Made by a program: the position numbers and the translations under genes | Shown: in pieces, positions 1 through 5,051 of the stretch | How positions within the stretch are numbered: the first letter of the stretch is position 1 | How the letters are laid out: the number at the start of each line of letters is the position of its first letter | The notes under the pieces: generated by a model | The model's input: only the letters and a program-made list of their open reading frames with translations | Told to the model about the DNA's origin: nothing | The model's database searches: none | Assembly: GCA_900544205.1 (NCBI GenBank) | Contig: UQUG01000094.1 | Span: 1 to 5,212 of the forward strand | Reading direction: 5' to 3' | Length of the DNA: 5,212 nucleotides | Origin: an uncultured Collinsella sp. | Lineage (GTDB): Bacteria > Actinomycetota > Coriobacteriia > Coriobacteriales > Coriobacteriaceae

Positions 1-11
1 CGCGGTCTTTC

Positions 12-50
12 ATGCAGCAGGGGCTCTCAATGTTTTTATGTCCTGCTCAT
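12..50. repeat. Imperfect inverted repeat near the window edge
   Basis: The arm at 12-21 (ATGCAGCAGG) pairs with 42-50 (CCTGCTCAT), leaving one bulged C and a loop of 20 nt that contains a T5 run. It could be a weak hairpin downstream of a gene that ends outside the window. It has no T tract after the stem, so I do not call it a terminator. Its function is unknown. Confidence 0.35.
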
Positions 51-86
51 ATCGTCTCTGCCGGCAGTCTGGGATATTCCTTGGGC

Positions 87-140
87 AGTCATTGGGGACG
101 TTCTTTAATGACTGGTCGTTTAAGAACATCCCCAACGACT
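87..140. repeat. 54-bp near-perfect palindrome (REP/MITE-like element)
   Basis: The 26-nt arm at 87-112 and the 26-nt arm at 115-140 are reverse complements at 22 of 26 positions without gaps, around a TG centre at 113-114. The core of each arm is TTGGGGAYGTTCTT (in the second arm, its complement). A palindrome this long with no T tract is unlike a simple terminator. It resembles an intergenic repetitive palindrome (REP/BIME) or a small non-autonomous element end. No transposase lies nearby, and only a genome search could show whether it is multicopy. Confidence 0.7.
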
Positions 141-147
141 ACCCAGA

Positions 148-215
148 ATGAGGGTGGATAATCTCCCGTTTTTGGCCTGCTTTTCGGGCGAAAGTGGAAG
201 ATTATCCACTCTCAT
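148..215. repeat. Second long inverted repeat, 17-nt arms
   Basis: The arm at 148-164 (ATGAGGGTGGATAATCT) is the reverse complement of 199-215 at 16 of 17 positions. The 34-nt interior can extend the pairing in RNA through G-U pairs. It starts 7 bp after the 54-bp palindrome, so the two form a paired array. A diverged third copy of the outer arm, ATCCGCCCTCAT at 233-244, lies just downstream in the same orientation as the right arm. This organisation is like clustered REP units. I see no coding potential here and no T-rich tail. Confidence 0.65.
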
Positions 216-232
216 CGAGCAAGTGTCCGAAA

Positions 233-244
233 ATCCGCCCTCAT
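233..244. repeat. Third copy of the ATCCRCYCTCAT motif
   Basis: ATCCGCCCTCAT matches the right arm of the neighbouring inverted repeat (ATCCACTCTCAT, 204-215) at 10 of 12 positions. It also matches the reverse complement of the left arm (ATCCACCCTCAT) at 11 of 12. The motif therefore occurs three times within about 100 bp, once inverted and twice direct. Confidence 0.45.
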
Positions 245-264
245 TCCTTCTTAGGGCCCTCCGT

Positions 265-280
265 CCCCGAGGTATCGGGG
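265..280. other. Small perfect hairpin upstream of the GNAT gene
   Basis: CCCCGA (265-270) and TCGGGG (275-280) form a perfect 6-bp stem with a GGTA loop. No T run follows on either strand. It may end the repeat-rich block or form part of a leader, but nothing shows its role. Bases 1-363 as a whole contain only these inverted repeats and no convincing gene. The open frames there run through the palindromes and lack a plausible start with a ribosome site. Confidence 0.4.
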
Positions 281-352
281 CTCGTCTGCCGAATGATTGA
301 TGCGGGCGCCCTGCGGCCATGTCACACTCAGAGGTGGCCTGACCCAACCTGG

Positions 353-358
353 AAGGAG
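353..358 (+). promoter_or_regulatory. Ribosome binding site of the GNAT gene
   Basis: AAGGAG lies 5 nt before ATG 364. It is a near-consensus Shine-Dalgarno and fixes the start of the broken acetyltransferase gene, well upstream of the internal ATG at 664. Confidence 0.85.
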
Positions 359-363
359 CCTCC

Positions 364-1008
364 ATGAGCCTTGACAACGTAACCCTGCGCGCCGCCACGC
401 TCGATGACCTGGCCGGCATCGCCGCCATCTACAACCAGCTGTGGTGCAACACGCTGCGCAACCGCGGCGACGTCGAAGCTGCCGATTTCCGCGCGCGCTT
501 TAACATTGCCATGCAGCTGTAGCGCTCCCCCATCGCGCTCGTCGCCGAGGCTGAGGGCCGCATTATCGCCGCCTGCTGCATCGGCATCTTCGAGGACGGC
601 AAGCCGCGTACCAATCCCATCTGGGAGCCCTGTTACGACAAGCTGTTTATCCAGGCAACCGAGATGGCAAAGACCGCCGATGCCAAACTCGAAGGCTCGC
701 TCTTTGGCGATAGCCGCGAGAAGGCAACAGCCGACCGCTTTGCTGCCACGGGCAACGAATATGCCCAGGGCCAGCTCAACCTGATCATCATCGTGCCCGA
801 ATGGCAGGGCAAGGGGCTCGGCCGTGCGCTCATCGACCTTGCGCGCGCCGAACTCGCCAAAGCCGGGTGCACCAAATTCTTCCTGATGAGCGACTGCAAC
901 TCCGATTGGCAGTTCTACGAGCACCTCAACATGAAGCGCATCCTAGAGGACCACAGCCAAGACACCGGTGACGGCTTTATCGTCTACATGTACGGCGGCA
1001 CGCTCTAA
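364..1008 (+). pseudogene. GNAT-family N-acetyltransferase, interrupted by an in-frame TAG
   Basis: Read through, the frame encodes 214 residues beginning MSLDNVTLRAATLDDLAGIA, a typical GNAT N-terminus with an early beta strand and helix. The acetyl-CoA binding motif A is visible at residues 140-153: LNLIIIVPEW leads into QGKGLG (148-153), which fits Q/R-x-x-G-x-G/A. A late DWQFYEHLNMKR segment is typical of the C-terminal half of the fold. GNAT proteins transfer an acetyl group from acetyl-CoA to an amine or similar acceptor; the substrate cannot be told from sequence. Codon 53 is TAG (520-522), in the context CTG TAG CGC. The frame on both sides is otherwise clean, so a single nonsense change is the simplest reading. 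Without readthrough the products are a 52-residue fragment and, if translation restarts at ATG 664, a 114-residue C-terminal piece that keeps motif A but lacks the N-terminal strands. A recent pseudogene or a sequencing error are both possible. The next gene is convergent. Confidence 0.85.
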
Positions 1009-1021
1009 GTACCCCTTCAAT

Positions 1022-1077
1022 CAAGGCGAGCCGGGCACCCGGCCCTTGGTCTCTGCCCAGGAATAACCCAGGGGGCC
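1022..1077. terminator. Possible hairpins between convergent genes
   Basis: CAAGG (1022-1026) plus GCCGGG (1030-1035) pair with CCCGGCCCTTG (1038-1048), leaving a 3-nt bulge. An alternative stem uses GGCCCTTGG (1041-1049) with CCAGGGGGCC (1068-1077), so the two structures exclude each other. The position, between the convergent GNAT and AlbA_2 gene ends, suits a shared terminator. Neither strand has a proper T tract, so intrinsic termination is uncertain. Confidence 0.35.
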
Positions 1078-1090
1078 GGACCGCCCGTCC

Positions 1091-2641
1091 CTAAACCTGC
1101 CCGACAGCGCGATATCTCGTCGCCCGAGCGCGCCCCTCTTTAACGAGTGCGCCTTCCTCAAGCAAACCGTTAATAACCCGCAGCGTCACGTCGCGCCCAG
1201 TTCCCAGAGCGTCCGAAGCATCCTGGCGCGTAAAACCGCGGGGCCGCTCAAGGGCAAAGCGAATCAAGGTGCGAGCGTATCCACCACGTCGCTCGTCCGA
1301 GACATCCTGTAGCATCGCGGACGCCTTGCACGCAACATCAAAGCCAAGCTCCTCCACGAGCTTGGCACGCACCTCGTGGCCGCAGTCGCCATTCATCGAC
1401 ACGTGCCCCTCTCGCTGCGCTCGCACGGATGCAAACGCCTGCGAAACATCGGGCGGCAGCGCCCCTTCCCGCTCGAGCTGCTCATAATCGCTGTAATCCC
1501 CACGCAAGTTGGGACCGCTATTGCCACGAGGCGTCAGATAGGAATTGCGCACGGCGTTGACGTTGGGCAGCGACAACCTAAACATTGCAGGGTAGGCGCA
1601 GACCTCGGGTTCCAACCCTTCCGCCTCATAGAGCGCACGGATCCCCTTGAGGCCCGTTCCAAACGCCTCAACCATCCCCAGACGCAAAAAGAGCAGTTGC
1701 AGCTTTGGATTCCGAGCGTCCGAGCCGCCCGCAAGCGCCTCCTCGACGCTGATGTGCTGCGGCCCTCCCGCATTGGTAAATTCAAGCGCCGTACGGCTCA
1801 TCTTGATAAGAGACGCCACCGAAGATTCGTAGTCGCGATGGATAAACAGGTTCAGAATTCCCTCTCGAACAGCCTCGCGGGGATAGTCGTCCTTATCTAT
1901 GCGATCGAGCCTTCCCGGCACAAAGTACATACGCGTTGCGTTCGATATATTGAGGAACCGTTCGATATCCTCTATCTGCCTGAAGATCGAGCCCTCGCCA
2001 TCCTGACGGTCGATAAACTCGGTATACGCGTCGTCGTTGAAGAGGCCAGCGCGGACTGCAAAGGGGTTTTGGTCAGAGACTAGCAGTGCCAAATTGGTGT
2101 AAAAGCCCAGCTCATCGATAAGGCCGAGATTCTTTTGAGAGGTTTGGTCAAACGTAATCTCCGCGCGCCTAAAGACCCGCTCGGCTTCAAAAAACGTCAA
2201 GCTCTGTTCATGAGAGCGCGCGGTCTCAAAATAATCGCCGTCGGTGCGCTTGATCATCGAGCGGATCTGGGCCATCTCGATGGGCACGTTGGCAGGACCT
2301 AGGCGCCGATATACCCCGGCGGGAACAAATCCCTTCGAGCACAGGCAGTACGGCTTGTGAGGACCCGCTTCCACCTCGATTTTCACCAACGCTGCGCCAT
2401 CGATGTCCAATGCGGAGACCGTCGTGATTTCAGAAACGTCGGGATACACGCCATCGGTTATTGCATTAGAGCATTGAAGCATGGTGGCATCGATATCGTC
2501 CACGCCGACGATGCTGCCAAAATCGTCGATTCCGATATACAAGGTACCGCCATTCGAATTGGCAAACGCCACCACAGCTTTGAGCAGCTTAGGGGTAAAT
2601 GTGCACTTGAACTCCACGGTCTCACTTTCAACAAGCTGCAT
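1091..2641 (-). CDS. AlbA_2 (Schlafen-type) / ATP-binding / winged-helix putative transcriptional regulator
   Basis: This is an intact 516-aa protein. Residues 1-130 look like an AlbA_2 (divergent AlbA, Schlafen-like) domain: an ETVEFK opening (E10, K12) and the hallmark FANSNGGTLYIGIDDFG at 26-42, then VGV. Residues 250-345 resemble the GHKL-type ATP-binding domain seen in these regulators: an N-box-like REGILNLFIHRDY (259-271, E260 and N264), LEFTNAGG (286-293), ARNPKL (309-314) and the GTG turn (328-330). Residues 452-516 look like a C-terminal winged helix (ALERPRGFTRQDASDALGTG, then VINGLLEEGALV). The 360-450 linker is not recognised. Proteins of this architecture are usually annotated as putative transcriptional regulators; their ligands are mostly unknown. 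I chose ATG 2641. An ATG five codons upstream (2656) overlaps the Shine-Dalgarno, whereas 2641 has AGGGGG (2646-2651) 4 nt before it. The gene is monocistronic, convergent with the GNAT gene and downstream of the aguA terminator. The paired repeats at its promoter suggest autoregulation. Confidence 0.85.
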   Translation of the reverse strand: MQLVESETVEFKCTFTPKLLKAVVAFANSNGGTLYIGIDDFGSIVGVDDIDATMLQCSNAITDGVYPDVSEITTVSALDIDGAALVKIEVEAGPHKPYCLCSKGFVPAGVYRRLGPANVPIEMAQIRSMIKRTDGDYFETARSHEQSLTFFEAERVFRRAEITFDQTSQKNLGLIDELGFYTNLALLVSDQNPFAVRAGLFNDDAYTEFIDRQDGEGSIFRQIEDIERFLNISNATRMYFVPGRLDRIDKDDYPREAVREGILNLFIHRDYESSVASLIKMSRTALEFTNAGGPQHISVEEALAGGSDARNPKLQLLFLRLGMVEAFGTGLKGIRALYEAEGLEPEVCAYPAMFRLSLPNVNAVRNSYLTPRGNSGPNLRGDYSDYEQLEREGALPPDVSQAFASVRAQREGHVSMNGDCGHEVRAKLVEELGFDVACKASAMLQDVSDERRGGYARTLIRFALERPRGFTRQDASDALGTGRDVTLRVINGLLEEGALVKEGRARATRYRAVGQV

Positions 2642-2645
2642 GCTA

Positions 2646-2651
2646 CCCCCT
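2646..2651 (-). promoter_or_regulatory. Ribosome binding site that decides the AlbA_2 start
   Basis: On the minus strand AGGGGG sits 4 nt before the ATG at 2641. The alternative in-frame ATG at 2656 would place this purine run inside the coding region and has no comparable site of its own. Confidence 0.6.
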
Positions 2652-2658
2652 ATCATCG

Positions 2659-2691
2659 ACTATCGACGATTCTAGACCAACTATCGACGAT
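2659..2691 (-). promoter_or_regulatory. Paired 12-bp operator-like repeats in the AlbA_2 promoter
   Basis: On the gene strand ATCGTCGATAGT occurs twice without mismatch, at 2691-2680 and 2670-2659. The start-to-start distance is 21 bp, two helical turns. The core ATCG-N-CGAT is itself a palindrome around one base. One copy begins directly after the -35 hexamer and fills most of the spacer; the other begins within the -10 hexamer and covers the likely start of transcription. A degenerate third unit (TCGATGATAG) follows up to the ribosome site. Occupancy would block RNA polymerase, so repression, probably by the gene's own product, is the natural inference. Confidence 0.6.
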
Positions 2692-2697
2692 AAGCAA
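2669..2697 (-). promoter_or_regulatory. Sigma-70-type promoter of the AlbA_2 gene
   Basis: On the minus strand TTGCTT (2697-2692) and TAGAAT (2674-2669) are separated by exactly 17 bp. The -10 matches consensus at five of six positions; the -35 keeps TTG. Transcription would start near 2662, giving a leader of about 20 nt. Confidence 0.6.
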
Positions 2698-2756
2698 GGC
2701 CCCTGGTACCCTCGCTTAGGCCCGAGTGCCCGCGTGCAACGCTGCCCGCCGCACGC

Positions 2757-2790
2757 AAAAGGGCCCGCCAGCGTGTGCGCCAGCGGGCCC
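2757..2790 (-). terminator. Intrinsic terminator of aguA
   Basis: GGGCCCGC (2761-2768) pairs with GCGGGCCC (2783-2790). Inside these arms a further GCG/CGC stem closes a TGTG loop after a small internal loop. On the minus strand the stem is followed at once by TTTT (2760-2757). It lies about 40 bp after the aguA stop and just upstream of the AlbA_2 promoter, so the two minus-strand genes form separate transcription units. Confidence 0.85.
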
Positions 2791-2830
2791 CAGGTCATAT
2801 CGACACTACCCCGTGTGCCTGCAACCGCAT

Positions 2831-3952
2831 CTACTTGCAGCGCGCCTTGGGCTGCTGCTGGGTGATGCAGTGAATGTTGCCGCCGCCGTAAATAACCTCG
2901 CGAGTCATGATGCCGATGACCTCGCGATCCGGATAGGCGGCTTGGATATCCTTGAGTGCCTGGGCATCGTTGGGATCGCCAAACTGTGGCACCAGCACCG
3001 CCCCGTTGATGGGCAAGAAGTTGAGGTAGCTGGGCTCAAAGGCGTCCTCAGGAGTACGCGGCAGCACACCCTCGACCGGATCGATGGTCGATGCCTCCTC
3101 CTCGGTCATATATACCGAGGTCGCAGGCATAATCACCTTGTGGATCTTGAGCTTGCGGCCACGGGCATCCGTCGTCTCGGAAAGCGTCTTATACGCCTCT
3201 TGGCACTCCTTGTAGAACTTATGGTTGGGATCATCGGTCCACATGCAGCAGACCTCGCCGGGCGCACTAAAGCATGCGACGTCGTCCACGTGCCCGTTGG
3301 TCTCAAACGGGTCGATGCCATCCTTGATCCAAATGACCTTCTCGATGCCCAGGTACTCGGCAAGCTTCTCCTCGATCTGCTCCTTGGTGTACTGGGGGTT
3401 GCGGTCCTCATTGAGCAGGCACATCTCGGTGGTCACCACGGTGCCCTGGCCGTCGCAGTTAAACGAGCCACCCTCGAGGATATAATCCTCGGGACGATAG
3501 CGGTTAACCTGCTCGAGCTGTGCCACCTGCAGGCCAATGGAAGCGTCCTTGTCCCACGGGAAATACAGGCCGTCAATGAAACCGCCGTAAGCATTAAAGT
3601 GGAAGTGCGAGAGTGCCACGTCCCCCTTGTCGTTGACAAGAAACGCCGGGCCGGGGTCGCGAATCCAGCTGTCGTTGTACTCCATGTGGATAACGCGCAC
3701 GTTCTCAACGCCGTCGAAGATCTCACACACCGCGGGGAAGTCTTCAGTGTTGACGCCCACAGTGATGGGCTGAAAACGTGCAACGGTCTTAATAATCTCG
3801 GTAAAGACCTTTTGCGCCGGCTTGGCACCACAGCGCCACACATCCGAGCGATGCGGCCACAAAATCCAGGTGCGCTCCTGCTCTTCGTACTCGCCGGGCA
3901 TGTAGAATCCGTCCTTCTTTGGCGTAGACTCGCTCTCGTAAATGGTCTTCAT
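2831..3952 (-). CDS. aguA: Agmatine deiminase (agmatine iminohydrolase)
   Basis: This is an intact 373-aa protein of the usual family length (PF04371, guanidino-group-modifying superfamily, EC 3.5.3.12). It is predicted to be cytosolic and to hydrolyse agmatine to N-carbamoylputrescine and ammonia. Diagnostic segments in order: FYMPGEYEEQERTWILWPHR (17-36), NDSWIRDPGPAF (93-104), the EGGSFNCDGQGT block with acidic E160 (160-171) and CLLNEDRNP after it, GHVDDVACF with catalytic H221 (220-228), and GGGNIHCITQQQP (357-368), where C362 is the expected nucleophile. The GHVDD and GGGNIHC motifs separate it from arginine deiminase. The start ATG has TAGGAG (3964-3959) 6 nt upstream. The gene ends in TAG before a strong terminator and stands alone; the carbamoyltransferase, antiporter and carbamate kinase of a complete agmatine deiminase pathway are not in this window. 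A broken LuxR-type regulator gene is divergent from it. It could serve polyamine synthesis or agmatine use in the gut. Confidence 0.97.
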   Translation of the reverse strand: MKTIYESESTPKKDGFYMPGEYEEQERTWILWPHRSDVWRCGAKPAQKVFTEIIKTVARFQPITVGVNTEDFPAVCEIFDGVENVRVIHMEYNDSWIRDPGPAFLVNDKGDVALSHFHFNAYGGFIDGLYFPWDKDASIGLQVAQLEQVNRYRPEDYILEGGSFNCDGQGTVVTTEMCLLNEDRNPQYTKEQIEEKLAEYLGIEKVIWIKDGIDPFETNGHVDDVACFSAPGEVCCMWTDDPNHKFYKECQEAYKTLSETTDARGRKLKIHKVIMPATSVYMTEEEASTIDPVEGVLPRTPEDAFEPSYLNFLPINGAVLVPQFGDPNDAQALKDIQAAYPDREVIGIMTREVIYGGGNIHCITQQQPKARCK

Positions 3953-3965
3953 TTCAAGCTCCTAA

Positions 3966-4013
3966 ATCTCGGTGCTTTTGCTTGACGAGACCATGATGCG
4001 GCCGCACCGAGAT
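3966..4013. promoter_or_regulatory. Perfect 10-bp inverted repeat in the aguA upstream region
   Basis: ATCTCGGTGC (3966-3975) and GCACCGAGAT (4004-4013) are exact reverse complements separated by 28 nt. In the aguA direction the proximal arm ends 1 nt before TAGGAG. If transcription starts upstream of both arms, they could form a hairpin next to the ribosome site. If the candidate promoter at 3993-4021 is used, the distal arm lies in its spacer and only the proximal arm is transcribed, which would favour a DNA-binding role. Confidence 0.55.
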
Positions 4014-4021
4014 GTTCTCAA
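3993..4021 (-). promoter_or_regulatory. Candidate aguA promoter
   Basis: On the minus strand TTGAGA (4021-4016, five of six matches) and CATCAT (3998-3993, four of six) are 17 bp apart. The transcript would start near 3986 with a leader of about 35 nt. The weak -10 fits a promoter that needs an activator, but this remains a guess. Confidence 0.4.
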
Positions 4022-4039
4022 TGGTCCCTCGAGCCCCTT

Positions 4040-4068
4040 TCAGCGACCGACGGTATACCATTCGCTGA
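4040..4068. promoter_or_regulatory. 7-bp dyad with two-turn spacing, possible regulator site
   Basis: TCAGCGA (4040-4046) and TCGCTGA (4062-4068) are perfect inverted arms with 22 bp between their centres. The spacer contains the palindrome GGTATACC (4052-4059), offset by 1.5 bp from the dyad centre. Relative to the candidate aguA promoter the site covers roughly -54 to -82, a usual place for an activator. The LuxR-type gene next to it is a possible source of the binder; this is inference. Confidence 0.4.
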
Positions 4069-4074
4069 CCTAAA

Positions 4075-4094
4075 GTTCTATTCAGGCCGAGAAC
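4075..4094. promoter_or_regulatory. GTTCT-N10-AGAAC dyad upstream of the LuxR-type gene
   Basis: These perfect 5-bp arms around a 10-bp spacer give a 20-bp site, about the size bound by dimeric HTH regulators. It lies 36 bp before the LuxR-type start. With such short arms a chance occurrence is quite possible. Confidence 0.25.
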
Positions 4095-4118
4095 ATGACA
4101 TACTGGGTTCCACAATGG

Positions 4119-4124
4119 AAAGGA
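4119..4124 (+). promoter_or_regulatory. Ribosome binding site of the LuxR-type gene
   Basis: AAAGGA lies 6 nt before ATG 4131 and supports that start. An in-frame ATG at 4095 has no equally good site. The open stretch starting at GTG 4272 has no convincing ribosome site and begins inside the conserved domain. Confidence 0.6.
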
Positions 4125-4130
4125 TGCCCT

Positions 4131-4934
4131 ATGCCCCCATGCAATAATCAGCAGACTATTGAGTTGGACAGTACGACCTAGACTGCTCTCAACGAGCTCG
4201 CGCTTGCAATCCACGCATCACACGGTGTCGATAAGCTGCAAAAGGAGACCCTCGAGGGAACGACAGGGCTCGTGCCCCATCGGATCGCCATGTTCGACCT
4301 GATCGAGGCAGCGGGCAGTGATGCCCCACGCTACGTCCACCCCGCAAGCAGCGGAATGGACGACCGCGCACTGAGCGACTACTACAACCGCTACGCCGCG
4401 ATGGACTATACAACATGGAGCTTTGACTTACATAAGGTCGGCGTCTACCGCGACCTCGACCTCGTCGACGTCGAGCGACGCGATGCCACGCCCATCTATC
4501 GCAAATGGATGGAACCGCAGGGCGTCTACTTTGGCTGTACGGCCACGCTCGCGCACAACGACAGCCCGCTAGGAAGCATCACCCTGTTTCGTGAACGCAC
4601 GGCCGGAGACTTCACCGACACCGAGCTCGCAATCCTGCTCGAAGTCGCTCGGCACGCGAGCCTCGCGCTCGCCAACCTCTATCCTCGGGGCATTAAACTC
4701 ACCCAGACAGAAGACACAAACCAGCTAAATGCTTTCATTACATAACACAATATCCAACCGCACGAAGCCGAAGTCATGCGGCTCATGCTCGACGGCAAAA
4801 CGAACAAACAGATGGCAAACGAGCTATTCATAAGCGAGTCAACCGTCAAGAAGCATGTCAACGCCATCTATCGCAAGCTCGGCGTCAGCAACCGCCTGGG
4901 CCTCATGACTGCCACGCAAAACATCCCGCGATAA
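4131..4934 (+). pseudogene. LuxR-family regulator with GAF-like N-terminal domain, two in-frame stops
   Basis: Read through, the frame encodes 267 residues. Residues 18-195 resemble the GAF-like sensor half of HTH regulators common in this bacterial group: DRALSDYYNRYAAMDYTTW, then RRDATPIYRKWMEPQGVYFG, then SPLGSITLFRERTAGDFTDTE in pieces, and a helical end (LEVARHASLALANL). Residues 206-267 are a LuxR/NarL-type helix-turn-helix: QPHEAEVMRLMLDGKTNKQM, ELFISESTVKKHV (recognition helix about 235-246), IYRKLGVSNR. TAG at codon 17 (4179-4181) and TAA at codon 205 (4743-4745) break it, the second exactly between sensor and HTH. Frame and domain content are intact on both sides of each stop, so these are point changes and not frameshifts. 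Such proteins act as cytosolic dimeric transcription factors. Starting from GTG 4272 only a 157-aa sensor fragment could be made, without DNA binding. It is divergent from aguA and might once have controlled it. Confidence 0.85.
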
Positions 4935-4935
4935 A

Positions 4936-4972
4936 AAAGGGCGCCCTCCATGCAGAGAACGCCCTTTGATTT
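4936..4972 (+). terminator. Intrinsic terminator after the LuxR-type gene
   Basis: AAAGGGCG (4936-4943) and CGCCCTTT (4960-4967) form a perfect 8-bp stem with a 16-nt loop, starting 2 nt after the TAA stop. A T-rich stretch (TTTGATTT) follows. On the opposite strand the stem is followed by an A-run complement (TTTTTT), so it could work in both directions. Confidence 0.8.
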
Positions 4973-5012
4973 CGCCATTTGAATTAGTGTCGGCTCTGGC
5001 TCAAAGAGTAGA

Positions 5013-5040
5013 CAGGTTTATTTTGGCAGGTTTTATCTGG
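5013..5040. repeat. Tandem imperfect 14-bp repeat
   Basis: CAGGTTTATTTTGG (5013-5026) is followed directly by CAGGTTTTATCTGG (5027-5040), with 11 of 14 positions identical. The segment is clearly more AT-rich than its surroundings. It is flanked by GACA (5011-5014, overlapping the first repeat) and TGTC (5046-5049). No coding frame explains it; it may be a binding site or part of a repeated intergenic element. Confidence 0.5.
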
Positions 5041-5051
5041 GCAAATGTCAG

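Noticed and set aside
87..244. CRISPR array
   Set aside because: The repeats are inverted and differ in sequence, the spacers are not of uniform length, and no cas gene is present.
120..428. 102-codon minus-strand frame over the repeat block
   Set aside because: It is built largely from the palindromic repeats and the antisense of the GNAT start; the translation looks like low-complexity noise.
520..522. TAG as pyrrolysine or another recoded amino acid
   Set aside because: GNAT enzymes do not use pyrrolysine, no pyl genes are visible, and TAG serves as the normal stop of both minus-strand genes.
328..924. 198-codon open frame on the minus strand
   Set aside because: It is antisense to the GNAT gene, whose plus-strand frame has a good ribosome site and the acetyl-CoA motif. 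The single TAG does not make the antisense frame more likely.
1376..2083. 235-codon open frame on the plus strand
   Set aside because: It lies inside the AlbA_2 gene in antisense and has no domain signal or ribosome site.
2656..2656. ATG 2656 as start of the AlbA_2 protein
   Set aside because: It overlaps the purine-rich ribosome site, and the five extra residues (MIGGS) encode the Shine-Dalgarno; ATG 2641 is better placed and begins the conserved domain.
2726..3985. 419-codon open frame on the plus strand
   Set aside because: It is antisense to aguA, which has all catalytic motifs in order. The antisense translation has no recognisable domain and arises from GC-rich codon bias.
3954..4214. 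86-codon minus-strand frame upstream of aguA
   Set aside because: It runs through the intergenic dyads and into the start of the LuxR-type gene, shows no domain and has no convincing ribosome site.
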